NCBI GenBank assembly: GCA_958450325.1
Contig: OY288244.1
Coordinates: forward strand, 36,393,424 to 36,457,423
Length of the DNA: 64,000 nucleotides
Origin: Agrostemma githago
Taxonomy: Eukaryota > Streptophyta > Magnoliopsida > Caryophyllales > Caryophyllaceae
Reading direction: 5' to 3'
A program made the position numbers and the translations under genes. Positions 24,301 through 36,904 of the stretch are shown one piece after another (position 1 is the first letter of the stretch; each line of letters starts with the position of its first letter). Below the pieces are notes generated by a model. It had not been told where the DNA came from, ran no database searches, and saw only the letters and a list, made by a program, of their open reading frames with translations.

Positions 24301-24932
24301 TTCCAAATACTACTTCAATTTCTACAGGATTAGTATGTAAAGCGTTTTAGCATTGTCAAAATTATTTTGTATGTTCAAGTTTGATAACGTTTTTGAAAAC
24401 TTTCATAATTACTTTGATAAAATTTTCGAAATTTTAACGTTTTGAAATTAGTTTTCGTTTTATTGTTGGTGGACTTTCGAATCTGTTATTGCAAATGATT
24501 GACGACTAGTTCGATTTTTACTAACTACAAAAGTTGATTTCTCCGAACTAAATTTTGTTTCTTCAAAAAAAATATATATAAATATTTTCGAATTTCCTAA
24601 TCAAATTGTTTTACTTTTGTTTTGAAAATGTTTTGCTTACCTTATTTCTTTCAAGCTCGTTTACAAATGTTATTGACGTCGTTATTTTATCAAACAACTT
24701 TACTTTATGATTTCATTAATTAAAAAAAATTTAAACTTCGGGTAGCTTAGCCCAATTCCTCTTGGAATAAATATTTGCATTCGATTTCGTATCACTTTGA
24801 AAGTGGTAAAATTTCTTTTGAAAAAAAATTCTTATACAAATTTGTATCCCCATCTTTTCGAGTGGGGTAATCTTGATTCCTTTCTGCTTATTCTTAGTTT
24901 CGAGGACGAAACTTTCTTTTTGTGGGGAGGAT
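21380..24932 (+). mobile_element. LARD-like internal region in plus orientation, with duplicated subrepeat
   Basis: Reverse complement of the reference internal region, lacking about 360 bp at its primer-site end. It holds two subrepeat copies with a period of 939 bp (GAAAACTCTT at 23071 and 24010). The first copy ends with its own purine tract at 23982-23992 and the second at 24922-24932 next to LTR D. Non-coding. Confidence 0.85.
24922..24932 (+). other. polypurine tract before LTR D
   Basis: GTGGGGAGGAT directly before TGTAACACCCGC. Confidence 0.8.
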
Positions 24933-27673
24933 TGTAACACCCGCTAATTTTCTATGCGTTGTTATCTATTGCGTTATGACTCCGTCATGACTCTGTTATT
25001 TTTTCTGTCTTCAGTTTCCTTCATTTTCAAGCTTCATAACATTTTCAAGTCAAATATTATTTATTTTTATTAAAAGATTTTAAATATTTTATTTTCCTGA
25101 TCTATTTATAAAATTTTCATCGCAAACTATTTATTTATTCCCGAGGAGTCCTATTTTTTTCTACGAACTAACGTTTTAAGCTTCGATTTATGTTATTTCT
25201 TTTCCTAAAAATGTCTAAACACATTTATATAATAATTCCAATTAAGAAATTTTTTTATTTACGAAAAATTTAGCCTTTAATCATTTTATTACAAAGTTTC
25301 GTAAATAATTATTTTCTATCGCGAGGTTTACTCGAATTACTTTGAAATGATTTTAGTAATTATACGATTCTTATTTTTATCAACCTACATTTAAAAGAAG
25401 CACTTTTTGGCCCCTTTTTAGACCATGACACCCATGGTCACACATCTTCACATTTTTTTTTCATTTGGTTTTATAAAGTGATTAAAGCCTTAGATATTTT
25501 TATTACCTTAATGAATTTGGTGACTAATTGCAAAACTTTTCACTCTCCCTTGTTAATCCATTTTGGCTGGTTTTTTTAGTGTATCTAACATTGTTTTCAT
25601 CAATTTTTAAGATCATATTCATTCACACAATTCATTTCTTTTCATTCATTCTCATTCAACCACATTAAACAAAGAAAATACTCTTCAATTCCTTCATATT
25701 GGACATGAGTTTCAGCCATATTTTCCAGCCCAATTTTGTCCCTAATCGAGTCTTGATCGTCTCATTTTTATCGTAAAATTAATCCTCTTTCCGATTCAAT
25801 CGTTAAGGTAATAATCGATGGGTTTTCGATCGTTATTTACCATTGATTTTCTTAGTTTTTCTCATGGTATTTTTCTACCATGATTTTCGTGTGATGTAGG
25901 TTTTGTGGATGAGCCCGAGTCCGACGAGTATGTAATCGATTCAGACTTGGAGTAGAGATAACGTCGATGTTACTCGGTATTTCATGATTTTAATTGAGTA
26001 TTTGCATGTATATATTTTTATGTTTTATTTTGGCAATATATGTATGTCATAAAATCTGGAAAATTTTTAAAATTTGAAAATTTGCATGTTTCGGTATTTT
26101 TATCGCTTTTACGAGATTAACGATTAAATTGTCATATTAATTTGTAAAATCATAATATTCGGCCTAAACATGTAATATATATTTATATTCTGTAAAAATG
26201 TTGTTTTTGATGATTTTTAATAATTTAGTATTTTTCTGATATTTTTGATATCGATTATTGAATTATTACCATTATCGGACAAAAATGATTAAAAGCCGAT
26301 TTTTAGTTCTAGTACCTAAACATTTTATTTTAATCTGATTTTTGACGTGGTGAAACTTTCTGATGAAATAGAATTTTCTGAAATTCTTCATAACTTTTCG
26401 AAATTGTTAAGTAGATGAATTAATTAATCACTTTAAATCATCGTTTATCGTTAAAACCGTGTTTGTCGTTTAAATTCTCGATTTCTGGTCCTTGGTTTAA
26501 ATCTGGAAAAAATTATGATTCTGATGATTTCATATTAAAATATAATTTTATGATTTTTAGTGCCTTAATAAAATGTTAGGAACGATAAGTTTTATTAATG
26601 GAATCGTTAATTGTGAAAACGGGTTTTAAAGACGGTTTTGACGGAAGTTGGTAAATCTGGAACTTTGGAAAATCTGGAAAATTAGTATATTCTGGAAAAT
26701 GATGATTTTTAGGTTTAATAATAATTTTTAGACATTAATACTTAAATCATTTTGTAATTACTATTTTTATTAATCGTTATTGTCGAGATTAGACGATTAA
26801 CGAGAAAATGCTTTAAAAACCGAGTTTTAGGATTTTTTAAAATTTTCTTTTCTGGACCAAATGTCCATAAATATATTTTAACTATTTTACGTAATTTTTG
26901 TAGTATTTTTAAAGTCTTTAATTAATAAGTAATGATTTTCGGACAAATTGTGATTTATCGTTAAAATGCTTCGTCTTACCTAAAAGAATTATTTTTCCAG
27001 CAATTTTGGAAGTATTTAAATCTCAAACTTTAAAAGTTAAATCATCCCTTAACATACTCTAAATATATTTGTTGGTTTAATTAAATTAAGACGGTCAAAT
27101 ATTTAATTTGATATTTGCCGTAAAATCCTATTTATAATTTTATTGTCGAAACTAATAATCATTAGGGAATTTTAACTTTATAACTTTTGAAAACACCCTA
27201 ATTAGCAATATTAAAATGTTTAAGACATTTTTAATCATTTTATAACGCTTATACGATATTTTAATAATTTCATAAAATTAAATGTTCACTTTGAGAATTA
27301 ATATCGTTAAGGCCGAAAGTACTTGTTTTATAAATCTATATCGTTTACTAAAAATGTGATGTTAGTATAAACTAATATTTTTGCTATTTTGATATGATGC
27401 TATTTGTGGTAAAGTTTCTAAAAATAGAAGTTTCCTAAAATAGAAAGTTTACTCTTTTGGAAAGTGATTCCTTTTTCTTTTCTTCTCCTATTGTTTGTAT
27501 TGAATACATCTTTTAAATATCGATAATGGGTTATTTTGGAGTTATGGAATAAGGAAAAGTGTGGGTTTAGAGTAATATAGTCTGGGATGTACGTTTTGCC
27601 ATCAACTATAAAGCTGGTGTGTCTATGTTGAGACACATTGATCGTTGAACTGAGCATGGTTTGTGTTCAGAAG
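24933..27673 (+). mobile_element. LTR D, 3'-truncated (2741 bp)
   Basis: Begins TGTAACACCCGC and follows the LTR A/B consensus in plus orientation until GTTCAGAAG, where the next LTR starts abruptly at 27674. About 750 bp of its 3' end is absent. The missing part does not reappear in the same orientation after LTR F. Confidence 0.85.
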
Positions 27674-30286
27674 TGTAACACCCACTAATTTCCTAGTGCC
27701 GTTAATTATTCTGTTGTGACTCCGTCATGACTCTATGTCAATTTCGTCTTCTATTTCCTTCATCTTTCTGAATTCTTATTATTTTTTTTTAGTCAAATAA
27801 TATTTTTTTTTATTTTAAAAGATTTTTAATTCTTGTAAACCTATTTATTTGATTTTCATTGTAAACTATTTATTTTTGCGCGTGAAGTTCTATTTTTCTA
27901 CGAACTAACGTTTTAAGCTTGGAATTCAGTTATTTATTTTTCCTAAATATCAATACACGTTTATATGATATTTCCAACTAAGAAATATTTTTATTTAAGA
28001 ATATTTGACCTTTAATGATTTTATTACGAAGTTTCATAAATAATTATTTTCCAACGCGCGGTTTACTCGAACTGATTTGAAATACCTTTAACAATTTTAC
28101 GATTTTCTTTTTATCAATTTATAAATTATTTTGGGACATTTTCCCACATTTTGGACCGTGACCCCCCCTTGGCTGACTCCTACTACATTTTTTTTATACA
28201 CTTCATTTTATTATGTTAAACATTAGATATTTATTTCTTTCTTCATTCATTTTGGTGGATTAATACAAACTCTTCACACTCCTCTCACATTCACTCTTGG
28301 CTGAAATTTTTGAGGTGAATGTACCTAATTTTCATCAACTTTTAAGTCACCATTCATTCCATATCTCTTCACATTTTCCTCTTTATTCATTCTTCCATTT
28401 TATTTTAGCAAAAACCTTTTCTTTCTCCCTCTTTTTGGCTGGTGTTCCTGACCATTTTCAGCAGCCATTTCCGTCCATAATCAAGCTTTGATCGTCCTAT
28501 TTTCGTCTCCTAAATAATTGTCATTCCGATACCTTCGTTAAGGTAATAATCGATGTTGTTTTCGATCGTTATTTTCCTTGATTTTCTTAGTTTTCTCATG
28601 GTATTTTTCCACCATGCTTTTCTTGTGTTGAAGGATTTTGGAATGATCCCGAAGCCAACGAATTTATAATCGACTCGAATTTGGGTTAGAGGTAACGTCG
28701 ATGTTACTCGGTATTTCATGATTTTAATTGTGTATTTGCATGTATAATTTTTATATTTCATTTTTGACAATATATGTATGTCATATAATCTGGAAAAATT
28801 TTAAAAGTTGAAAATTTGCATGTTTCGATATTTTTATCGCTTTTACGAGATTAACGATTAAATCGTCATATTAATTTGTAAAATCGTAATATTCGGCCTA
28901 AACATGTAATATATATTTATATTCTGTAAAAATTATATTTTTTTGATGATTTTTAATAATTTAGTATTTTTCTGATATTTTTGATATCGATTATTGAATT
29001 ATTACCGTTATCGGACAAAAACGATTAAAAGCCGATTTTTAGTTCTAGTACCTAAACATTTTATTTTAATCTGATTTTTGACGTGGTGAAACTTTCTGAT
29101 GAAATAGAATTTTCTGAATTTTTTCATAATTTTTCGAAATTTTTAAGTGGATGAATTAATTAATCACTTTAAATGATCGTTTATCGTTAAAACCGCGTTT
29201 GTCGTTTAAATTCTCGATTTTTGGTCCTATGATTAAATCTGGAAAAAAAAATATGATTCTGATGATTTCATAATAAAATGTAATTTTATAATTTTTAGTG
29301 CTTTAATTAAATGTTTGGGACGATATGTTTTATTAAGGGAATCGTTAATTGTGAAAACGGGTTTTAAAGACGGTTTTGACGGGATTTATTAAATCTGGAA
29401 TTTTTGGAAATCTGGAAAAATGGTAGATTCTAGAAAATCATGATTTTTAGGTTTAATAATAATTTTTGGATATTAATACTTAAATCGTTTTGTAATTACT
29501 ATTTTTATTAATCGTTATTGTCGAGATTAGACGATTAACGAGAAAACGCTTTAAAAACCGAGTTTTAGGATTCTGGAAACTTTTCTTTTCTGGACAGAAT
29601 GTCCATAAATATATTTTAACTATTTTACGTAATTTTTGTACTATTTATTAAAGTCTTTAATTAATAAGTATTGATTTTTGGACAAATTACGATTTATCGT
29701 TAAAATGCTTCGTCTTACCGAAAAGCCGTCTACACTACTCCTATCCATAACGCCATTTTGAATATTTTTATTATTATCGATATAATTTGGTTGCAGGTTG
29801 GCAAATGTTTTATGTTTTCTTCGGAAAACTCATTTTTAATATAATGTTTTGATACGTGAAGTTTTTCACTGAAAGTTTATTTTTATTATAATGTGTTTTA
29901 CTGTTTTCCATTTTTACTATTTTTCTATAATAGTAATTACAGTTTTAAAATCCTGTTATACGGCTGGGAGAACGTTGACGCTGCTCCCCACTGATTGTGG
30001 CTGTTATGTTTTTAACATGGCAGGTGTATGTGTTTTCCTTGGGGTGGGCTAGCGAGCAGTTATGGATCCTGCTTGTTTTAATCAGATTACTGTATTATGG
30101 ATTGTTAAAACCCTTTTTATGGATTTTATTTATTTATTTATTTATTTATTTTGTAGCAATTTTTATTTTATGGCTTATGTATTGACTTACCATTTTTATT
30201 TAATCAAACATAGCTACAGTGTGTTATAATCCCACTTTTACAGTGTTTCCGCCACTGTATTGCGTTAGAATTTCTAGGGTATTACA
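27674..30286 (+). mobile_element. LTR E, diverged subfamily, 917-bp internal deletion
   Basis: Starts TGTAACACCCACTAATTTCC and ends GGGTATTACA. It is nearly identical to LTR F but clearly diverged from A, B and D. At 29725/29726 it jumps from the position equivalent to 35439 to that of 36357, a 917-bp deletion with AG at both edges. It acts as the 5' LTR of the element that includes 30287-33390 and LTR F. Confidence 0.85.
30240..30258 (+). other. terminal LTR hairpin
   Basis: ACAGTGTTTCCGCCACTGT, with 6-bp stem and 7-nt loop, 28 bp before the LTR end. Same element as at 7898-7916 and 10380-10398. Confidence 0.5.
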
Positions 30287-30300
30287 GTTGGTATCAGAGC
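30287..30300 (+). other. primer-binding site (tRNA-iMet type)
   Basis: GTTGGTATCAGAGC immediately after the ATTACA end of LTR E. Confidence 0.9.
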
Positions 30301-32354
30301 AAAATTGCTCCCAACGCTTACACCTGAAATTAGGGAAAATACCAGTAAATTATTTGAACAGTAAATAAAAATATTATTAGAGATGGGTAGAAACAAATAA
30401 GGACTTAACTGTTAAGATTATCTGTTTCTGAACTCAATGATTAGCATTGAATATTTGTTGCTTTTGTGGGAAGAAGACGAATGAACAAGATATTGATAGG
30501 ATGCTGCTCCAGATCGGGACAAGACCTACTTAGAACTCTCAACGCCTGCTGACTCGAGTGGACAACTTGGTGCTCCAAGAAAGATGCCGATGGTGATTTT
30601 TAGCTCCAGTTCAGTTTACTTAAGCTACAAGCCAGATGATCAAGAGTAGATTCCTGTTCCATGATGTCACAGTAGATCGAGATGGAGCGACCGAAGACTT
30701 ACGTGCTCGTTCCTCTACAAGAAGATGAAGTAAGCCATTTGGATCCCGCGTGAACTCTGGAGGCCCGAAGATTCTCCTCTGGTTCAAGAAATTAGTAATA
30801 TAGTATCATCGAATCTTTTCTTCCTTCCTCTACTTCTTCTACTTCTTCTCTTTTATATTCTCTTCTTCAACCACTTGGTGAATCCTTGTTATATTCTTCT
30901 ACTCTACCATCTTTCTCTTGAGATTCTTTGGCTAGACCGATTTCCGTCTCAGTGAACCCCGTGAAAAGATATAGATGTTTGAGGTTTAGTAAACCCTTGT
31001 TATCTATGGCTTGAGGATTGTGAGTTATACCCTGTTATCTATCTTAGTAAGCTTTTGAGGATCGATTTGAATGATAAATTGTCAATTAATGGAATTAGGT
31101 TGGTACTTTTGACACTGAACCTTGGGTTATAGGTTACTTGATTATTTGGAGGACTTAGAGTTGAATATATTTTGGGGTAGTAAGAGTATATCGTATTTGA
31201 TGGATACCTAGTACCTAATTTAACCTAGAACCGAACCAAGTGTAGCTAATAATAGAATTTTGGGATTCCTACCTAAATGTTATTTGATGGATGCATCGGG
31301 AATATTTGGGATCATAGAGTACTGTTTAAATTGTTAACCTGAGTGTTGTGGTACCATCAAAGGTTTTCCCTAATACCGTTAGAAATTTTTGTTAACATAG
31401 ATTACCCGTGTTTCTTAAGGATTAAATCGTTAATCGTTGGTTAAGGTTGTAACCTATGAACTTTGGAGTTGAGTGATCTAAATTGGATAAATTGTTGTTA
31501 ACCTTGAAAAGGAGAAACATATTGTCATTAGAGGTTGGATTTATCGCGTTGTTTTGAGGAACACTTTGATGTCAATCATCTTAATGGATTTATAGTTCAG
31601 AACCTTAGACCAACGAGATTGTGGCTTCGTTGAGTTATTAAATATTTTGTGGTTGCACCATTACGATTAGAAATTTGATGGACTTCTCAGAAACATTAAT
31701 CGAATGATGTGTTTGAAGATGTGAGTGTTTCTGCCATTACCTATAGGTTTGAGCGTGTTTGAGGATTTATTGTACTTCCCCAACTTCTGTACTTGTGGTA
31801 TTATAAATATGTTGGTGATCATTTTTGAGGATTTCGTGTCCGAACTTTGTTAATTGGTGGGTTTTATTTAGTCTTCCTTACTCGAGAATTTTGAAGTATA
31901 CCTCGAGTTCAGATCTTATGAGCTTTAAATTTATGAACCTTAGTGATTACGAGTTAGGGTATGTTTTGATAACCGTTGGAATCTTAATTAAAGGATTAGT
32001 CTAAATCATTTGTGAATTCTTACTATACTAATTGAAAGATTGTATAAGTATGTAAGACTTAATTTTGGAGGTTGTAGATTGAGTAGGACCACCCTGTACT
32101 GATATTGAACTTAGCATTATTTGATAGGAATTAGGAACCCGTGTTTGTGGAAGTCGTGCTAGGAATCTCGAGATGATTAATTTCTTCCATAATCCTTGAG
32201 AGCTCTTTTTGATTCTCAACTCCGTCTTCCTTTCTGCTTCTCTTGAATTCTGTTACGGTAACTCCTGCCAATCCCTTCAACCTTTGTTGATTTTGAAAGC
32301 TCTTATTTTTAATTTATTTATCCTTGCTCTATTTACCCGTTAACTATTTTTCGA

Positions 32355-32625
32355 ACTCCCTATTTTATAAAAAGTTTGACTACTTTAAAAAAAAATTTGG
32401 ATTATCGTAAAATTTTAATATTTTGAATTATAATTTCTTATTGTGAATTTGCCCGTTTTGTAAAAAGCTTGACTAATTTAAAATTTTTGATTTTCATGAA
32501 ATTTTAACATTTTGAAGCATAATTTCAAATTTTAAAACTCCCCATTTTGTAAAAACTTTGAGCAATTTAACATTTTGGGTTATCGTGAAATTTAACATTT
32601 TTTATTTTATAATTTAAGAACTATA
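32355..32625 (+). repeat. local triplication of a ~90-bp segment
   Basis: Three diverged copies of a segment containing TTTTGTAAAAAG-TTGA, TTTAA and TGAAATTTTAACATTTTG (starting near 32358, 32449 and 32541). Other units have one copy. Confidence 0.6.
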
Positions 32626-33390
32626 TACTTCACTTTGTTTTATCTTTGGTTGATATTTATATTTAGATCTATTTCAAAATACCTTAATAATTTATTTTAA
32701 ATTATTTCGAAATTATTTTTAATTTTTGATTTTCAAGCGATCAAAATTTTATGAAGACTTTTATATTTCCAAGTACTTCAATTTGTATAGGATTGTTATG
32801 TAAAACGTTTTAACATTGTGGAAATTATTTTGTATGTTCAAGTTTGATAACATTTTTGAAAACTTTCATAATTACTTTGATAACATTTTCGAAATTTTAA
32901 CGTTTTGAAAATTGATTTTCATTTTATTGTTGGTGGACTTTTGAATCTGTTATTGAAAATGTTTGACAGCTGGTGCGATTTTTACTAACTACAAAATTTG
33001 ATTTCTCCAAACTAAATTTTGTTTCATCAAAAAAAGGAATAATATCGAATTTCTTAATCAAAATATTTTACTTTTGTTTTCAAAATATTTTGGTTATCCT
33101 ATTTCCTTCGAGTTTGTTTACAAATGTTATTTGACGTCATTATTTTACCAAATAACTTTACTTTACGATTTCACTAATTAACAAATTTAAACTCCGGGTA
33201 GCTTAGCCCAATTCCTCTCGGAATAAATATTTGCATTTGATTTCATATCACTTTAAAAGTTGTAAAATTTTCTTTTACAGCAAAATTTTTATGCGAGATT
33301 TGTATCCTCACCTTTTCGAGTGGGGTAATCTTGTTTCCTTTCTGCTTATTCTTAGTTTCGAGGACGAAACTTTGTTTTAGTGGGGAGGAT

Positions 33391-36300
33391 TGTAACACCC
33401 ACTAATTTCCTAGTGCCGTTAATTATTCTGTTGTGACTCCGTCATGACTCTATGTCAATTTCGTCTTCTATTTCCTTCATCTTTCTGAATTCTTATTATT
33501 TTTTTTGAGTCAAATAATATTTATTTTTATTTTAAAAGATTTTTAATTCTTGTAAACCTATTTATTTGATTTTCATTGTAAACTATTTATTTTTGCGCGT
33601 GAAGTTCTATTTTTCTACGAACTAACGTTTTAAGCTTGGAATTCAGTTATTTATTTTTCCTAAATATCAATACACGTTTATATGATATTTCCAACTAAGA
33701 AATATTTTTATTTAAGAATATTTGACCTTTAATGATTTTATTACGAAGTTTCATAAATAATTATTTTCCAACGCGCGGTTTACTCGAACTGATTTGAAAT
33801 ACCTTTAACAATTTTACGATTTTCTTTTTATCAATTTATAAATTATTTTGGGACATTTTCCCACATTTTGGACCGTGACCCCCCCTTGGCTGACTCCTAC
33901 TACATTTTTTTATACACTTCATTTTATTATGTTAAACATTAGATATTTATTTCTTTCTTCATTCATTTTGGTGGATTAATACAAACTCTTCACACTCCTC
34001 TCACATTCACTCTTGGCTGAAATTTTTGAGGTGAATGTACCTAATTTTCATCAACTTTTAAGTCACCATTCATTCCATATCTCTTCACATTTTCCTCTTT
34101 ATTCATTCTTCCATTTTATTTTAGCAAAAACCTTTTCTTTCTCCCTCTTTTTGGCTGGTGTTCCTGACCATTTTCAGCAGCCATTTCCGTCCATAATCAA
34201 GCTTTGATCGTCCTATTTTCGTCTCCTAAATAATTGTCATTCCGATACCTTCGTTAAGGTAATAATCGATGTTGTTTTCGATCGTTATTTTCCTTGATTT
34301 TCTTAGTTTTCTCATGGTATTTTTCCACCATGCTTTTCTTGTGTTGAAGGATTTTGGAATGATCCCGAAGCCAACGAATTTATAATCGACTCGAATTTGG
34401 GTTAGAGGTAACGTCGATGTTACTCGGTATTTCATGATTTTAATTGTGTATTTGCATGTATAATTTTTATATTTCATTTTTGACAATATATGTATGTCAT
34501 ATAATCTGGAAAAATTTTAAAAGTTGAAAATTTGCATGTTTCGATATTTTTATCGCTTTTACGAGATTAACGATTAAATCGTCATATTAATTTGTAAAAT
34601 CGTAATATTCGGCCTAAACATGTAATATATATTTATATTCTGTAAAAATTATATTTTTTTGATGATTTTTAATAATTTAGTATTTTTCTGATATTTTTGA
34701 TATCGATTATTGAATTATTACCGTTATCGGACAAAAACGATTAAAAGCCGATTTTTAGTTCTAGTACCTAAACATTTTATTTTAATCTGATTTTTGACGT
34801 GGTGAAACTTTCTGATGAAATAGAATTTTCTGAATTTTTTCATAATTTTTCGAAATTGTTAAGTGGATGAATTAATTAATCACTTTAAATGATCGTTTAT
34901 CGTTAAAACCGCGTTTGTCGTTTAAATTCTCGATTTTTGGTCCTATGATTAAATCTGGAAAAAAATATGATTCTGATGATTTCATAATAAAATGTAATTT
35001 TATAATTCTTAGTGCTTTAATTAAATGTTTGGGACGATATGTTTTATTAAGAGAATCGTTAATTGTGAAAACGGGTTTTAAAGACGGTTTTGACGGGATT
35101 TATTAAATCTGGAATTTTTGGAAATCTGGAAAAATGGTAGATTCTAGAAAATCATGATTTTTAGGTTTAATAATAATTTTTGGATATTAATACTTAAATC
35201 GTTTTGTAATTACTATTTTTATTAATCGTTATTGTCGAGATTAGACGATTAACGAGAAAACGCTTTAAAAACCGAGTTTTAGGATTCTGGAAACTTTTCT
35301 TTTCTGGACAGAATGTCCATAAATATATTTTAACTATTTTACGTATTTTTTGTACTATTTATTAAAGTCTTTAATTAATAAGTATTGATTTTTGGACAAA
35401 TTACGATTTATCGTTAAAATGCTTCGTCTTACCGAAAAGATTTATTTTTCCAGTTATTTTGAAAATATTTAAATCTGAAACATTAAGATTTAAATCATCC
35501 CTTAACATACTCTTAATATATTCATTGGTTTAATTAAATAAAAGACGTTAAAAGATTTAATTTGACATTTGCCGTAAAATCCTAATTGTAATTGTATTGT
35601 CGTAACTAATAATAATTAGGGAATTTTAGCTTTGTAAATTTTGAAAACACCCTGATTAGTATTATTAAAAATTTTAAGACATCTTTAATCATTTTATACA
35701 CTTGTACGATATTTCAATAACTTCATAAACTCAAATGTTCTTACTTTAATAATTAATATCGTTAAGGCGGAAAGTATTAGTTTTATAAATCTATATCTTT
35801 TACTAAAAATGAGGTATTAGTATGAACTAATATTTTCACTATTTTAATATAATGCTATTTTTAGGAAAGTTTCTTAAAATAGAAGTTTCCTAAAATAGAA
35901 AGTTTCCTCTTTTAGAATATAAATGTTTACTTCTTTTATCCTCATATTATTTATATTGATTATATCTTTTGAATATCGATAATGGATTTGTTTTGGAGTT
36001 ATGGAATAAGGACAAGTGTGAGGTTAGAGTAATATATTCTAGGGTTTACGGTTTTGCCATCAACTATAAGGCTAGTGTATCAGGAATCGGTACATTGGTT
36101 GTTGAACCGGGTGACAGGTATCCCGGGAGTTTTGTACATTTTGACCTTAAGCTTAGGCCTCGCAGTAAGTCGCCGTCATAAGTTGAACTGGGTGACAGGT
36201 AATCCCAGGAGGGGTGTGCATTATCTTAAACTAGGGCCACGCATTTATAAGTCACCGCTCTATTATGGTTGAGTAGCCAAGTTAGAGACCGAAGTTTAAT

Positions 36301-36904
36301 TTGTTTGAACTAAGTTCTCGAAGCTAGTTTTTAGTATTCTCCTAGTGAAAGTCTAGCCGTCTACACTACTCCTATCCATAACGCCATTTTGAATATTTTT
36401 ATTATTATCGATATAATTTGGTTGCAGGTTGGCAAATGTTTTATGTTTTCTTCGGAAAACTCATTTTTAATATATTGTTTTGATACGTGAAGTTTTTCAC
36501 TGAAAGTTTATTTTTATTATAATGTGTTTTACTGTTTTCCATTTTTACTATTTTTCTATAATAGTAATTACAGTTTTAAAATCCTGTTATACGGCTGGGA
36601 GAACGTTGACGTTGCTCCCCACTGATTGTGGCTGTTATGTTTTTAACATGGCAGGTGTATGTGTTTTCCTTGGGGTGGGCTAGCGAGCAGTTATGGATCC
36701 TGCTTGTTTTAATCAGATTACTGTATTATGGATTGTTAAAACCCTTTTTATGGATTTTATTTATTTATTTATTTATTTATTTTGTAGCAATTTTTATTTT
36801 ATGGCTTATGTATTGACTTACCATTTTTATTTAATCAAACATAGCTACAGTGTGTTATAATCCCACTTTTACAGTGTTTCCGCCACTGTATTGCGTTAGA
36901 ATTT
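33391..36904 (+). mobile_element. LTR F, diverged subfamily, last ~13 bp missing
   Basis: Starts TGTAACACCCACTAATTTCC after GTGGGGAGGAT. It runs to GCGTTAGAATTTC but lacks the terminal CTAGGGTATTACA. It is the 3' LTR partner of LTR E. Because the end is lost and LTR E abuts a broken LTR, no target-site duplication can be read for this element. Confidence 0.85.

Larger units (their letters stand above)
30287..33390 (+). mobile_element. internal region of the diverged LARD-like element (3104 bp)
   Basis: Plus-oriented from primer site to polypurine tract (33380-33390). Alignable by eye to the reference internal region but with many substitutions and indels. It has one copy of the 25-bp unit, one ~935-bp segment, and an extra local triplication at 32355-32625. 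No retroelement ORF. Confidence 0.85.

Noticed and set aside
28510..28770. 86-aa ORF identical in LTRs E and F
   Set aside because: Identical because the two LTRs are nearly identical; the composition is that of AT-rich non-coding DNA.
30125..30153. TTTA-type microsatellite (also near 36757-36781)
   Set aside because: Short simple repeat inside LTRs E and F; no evidence of function.
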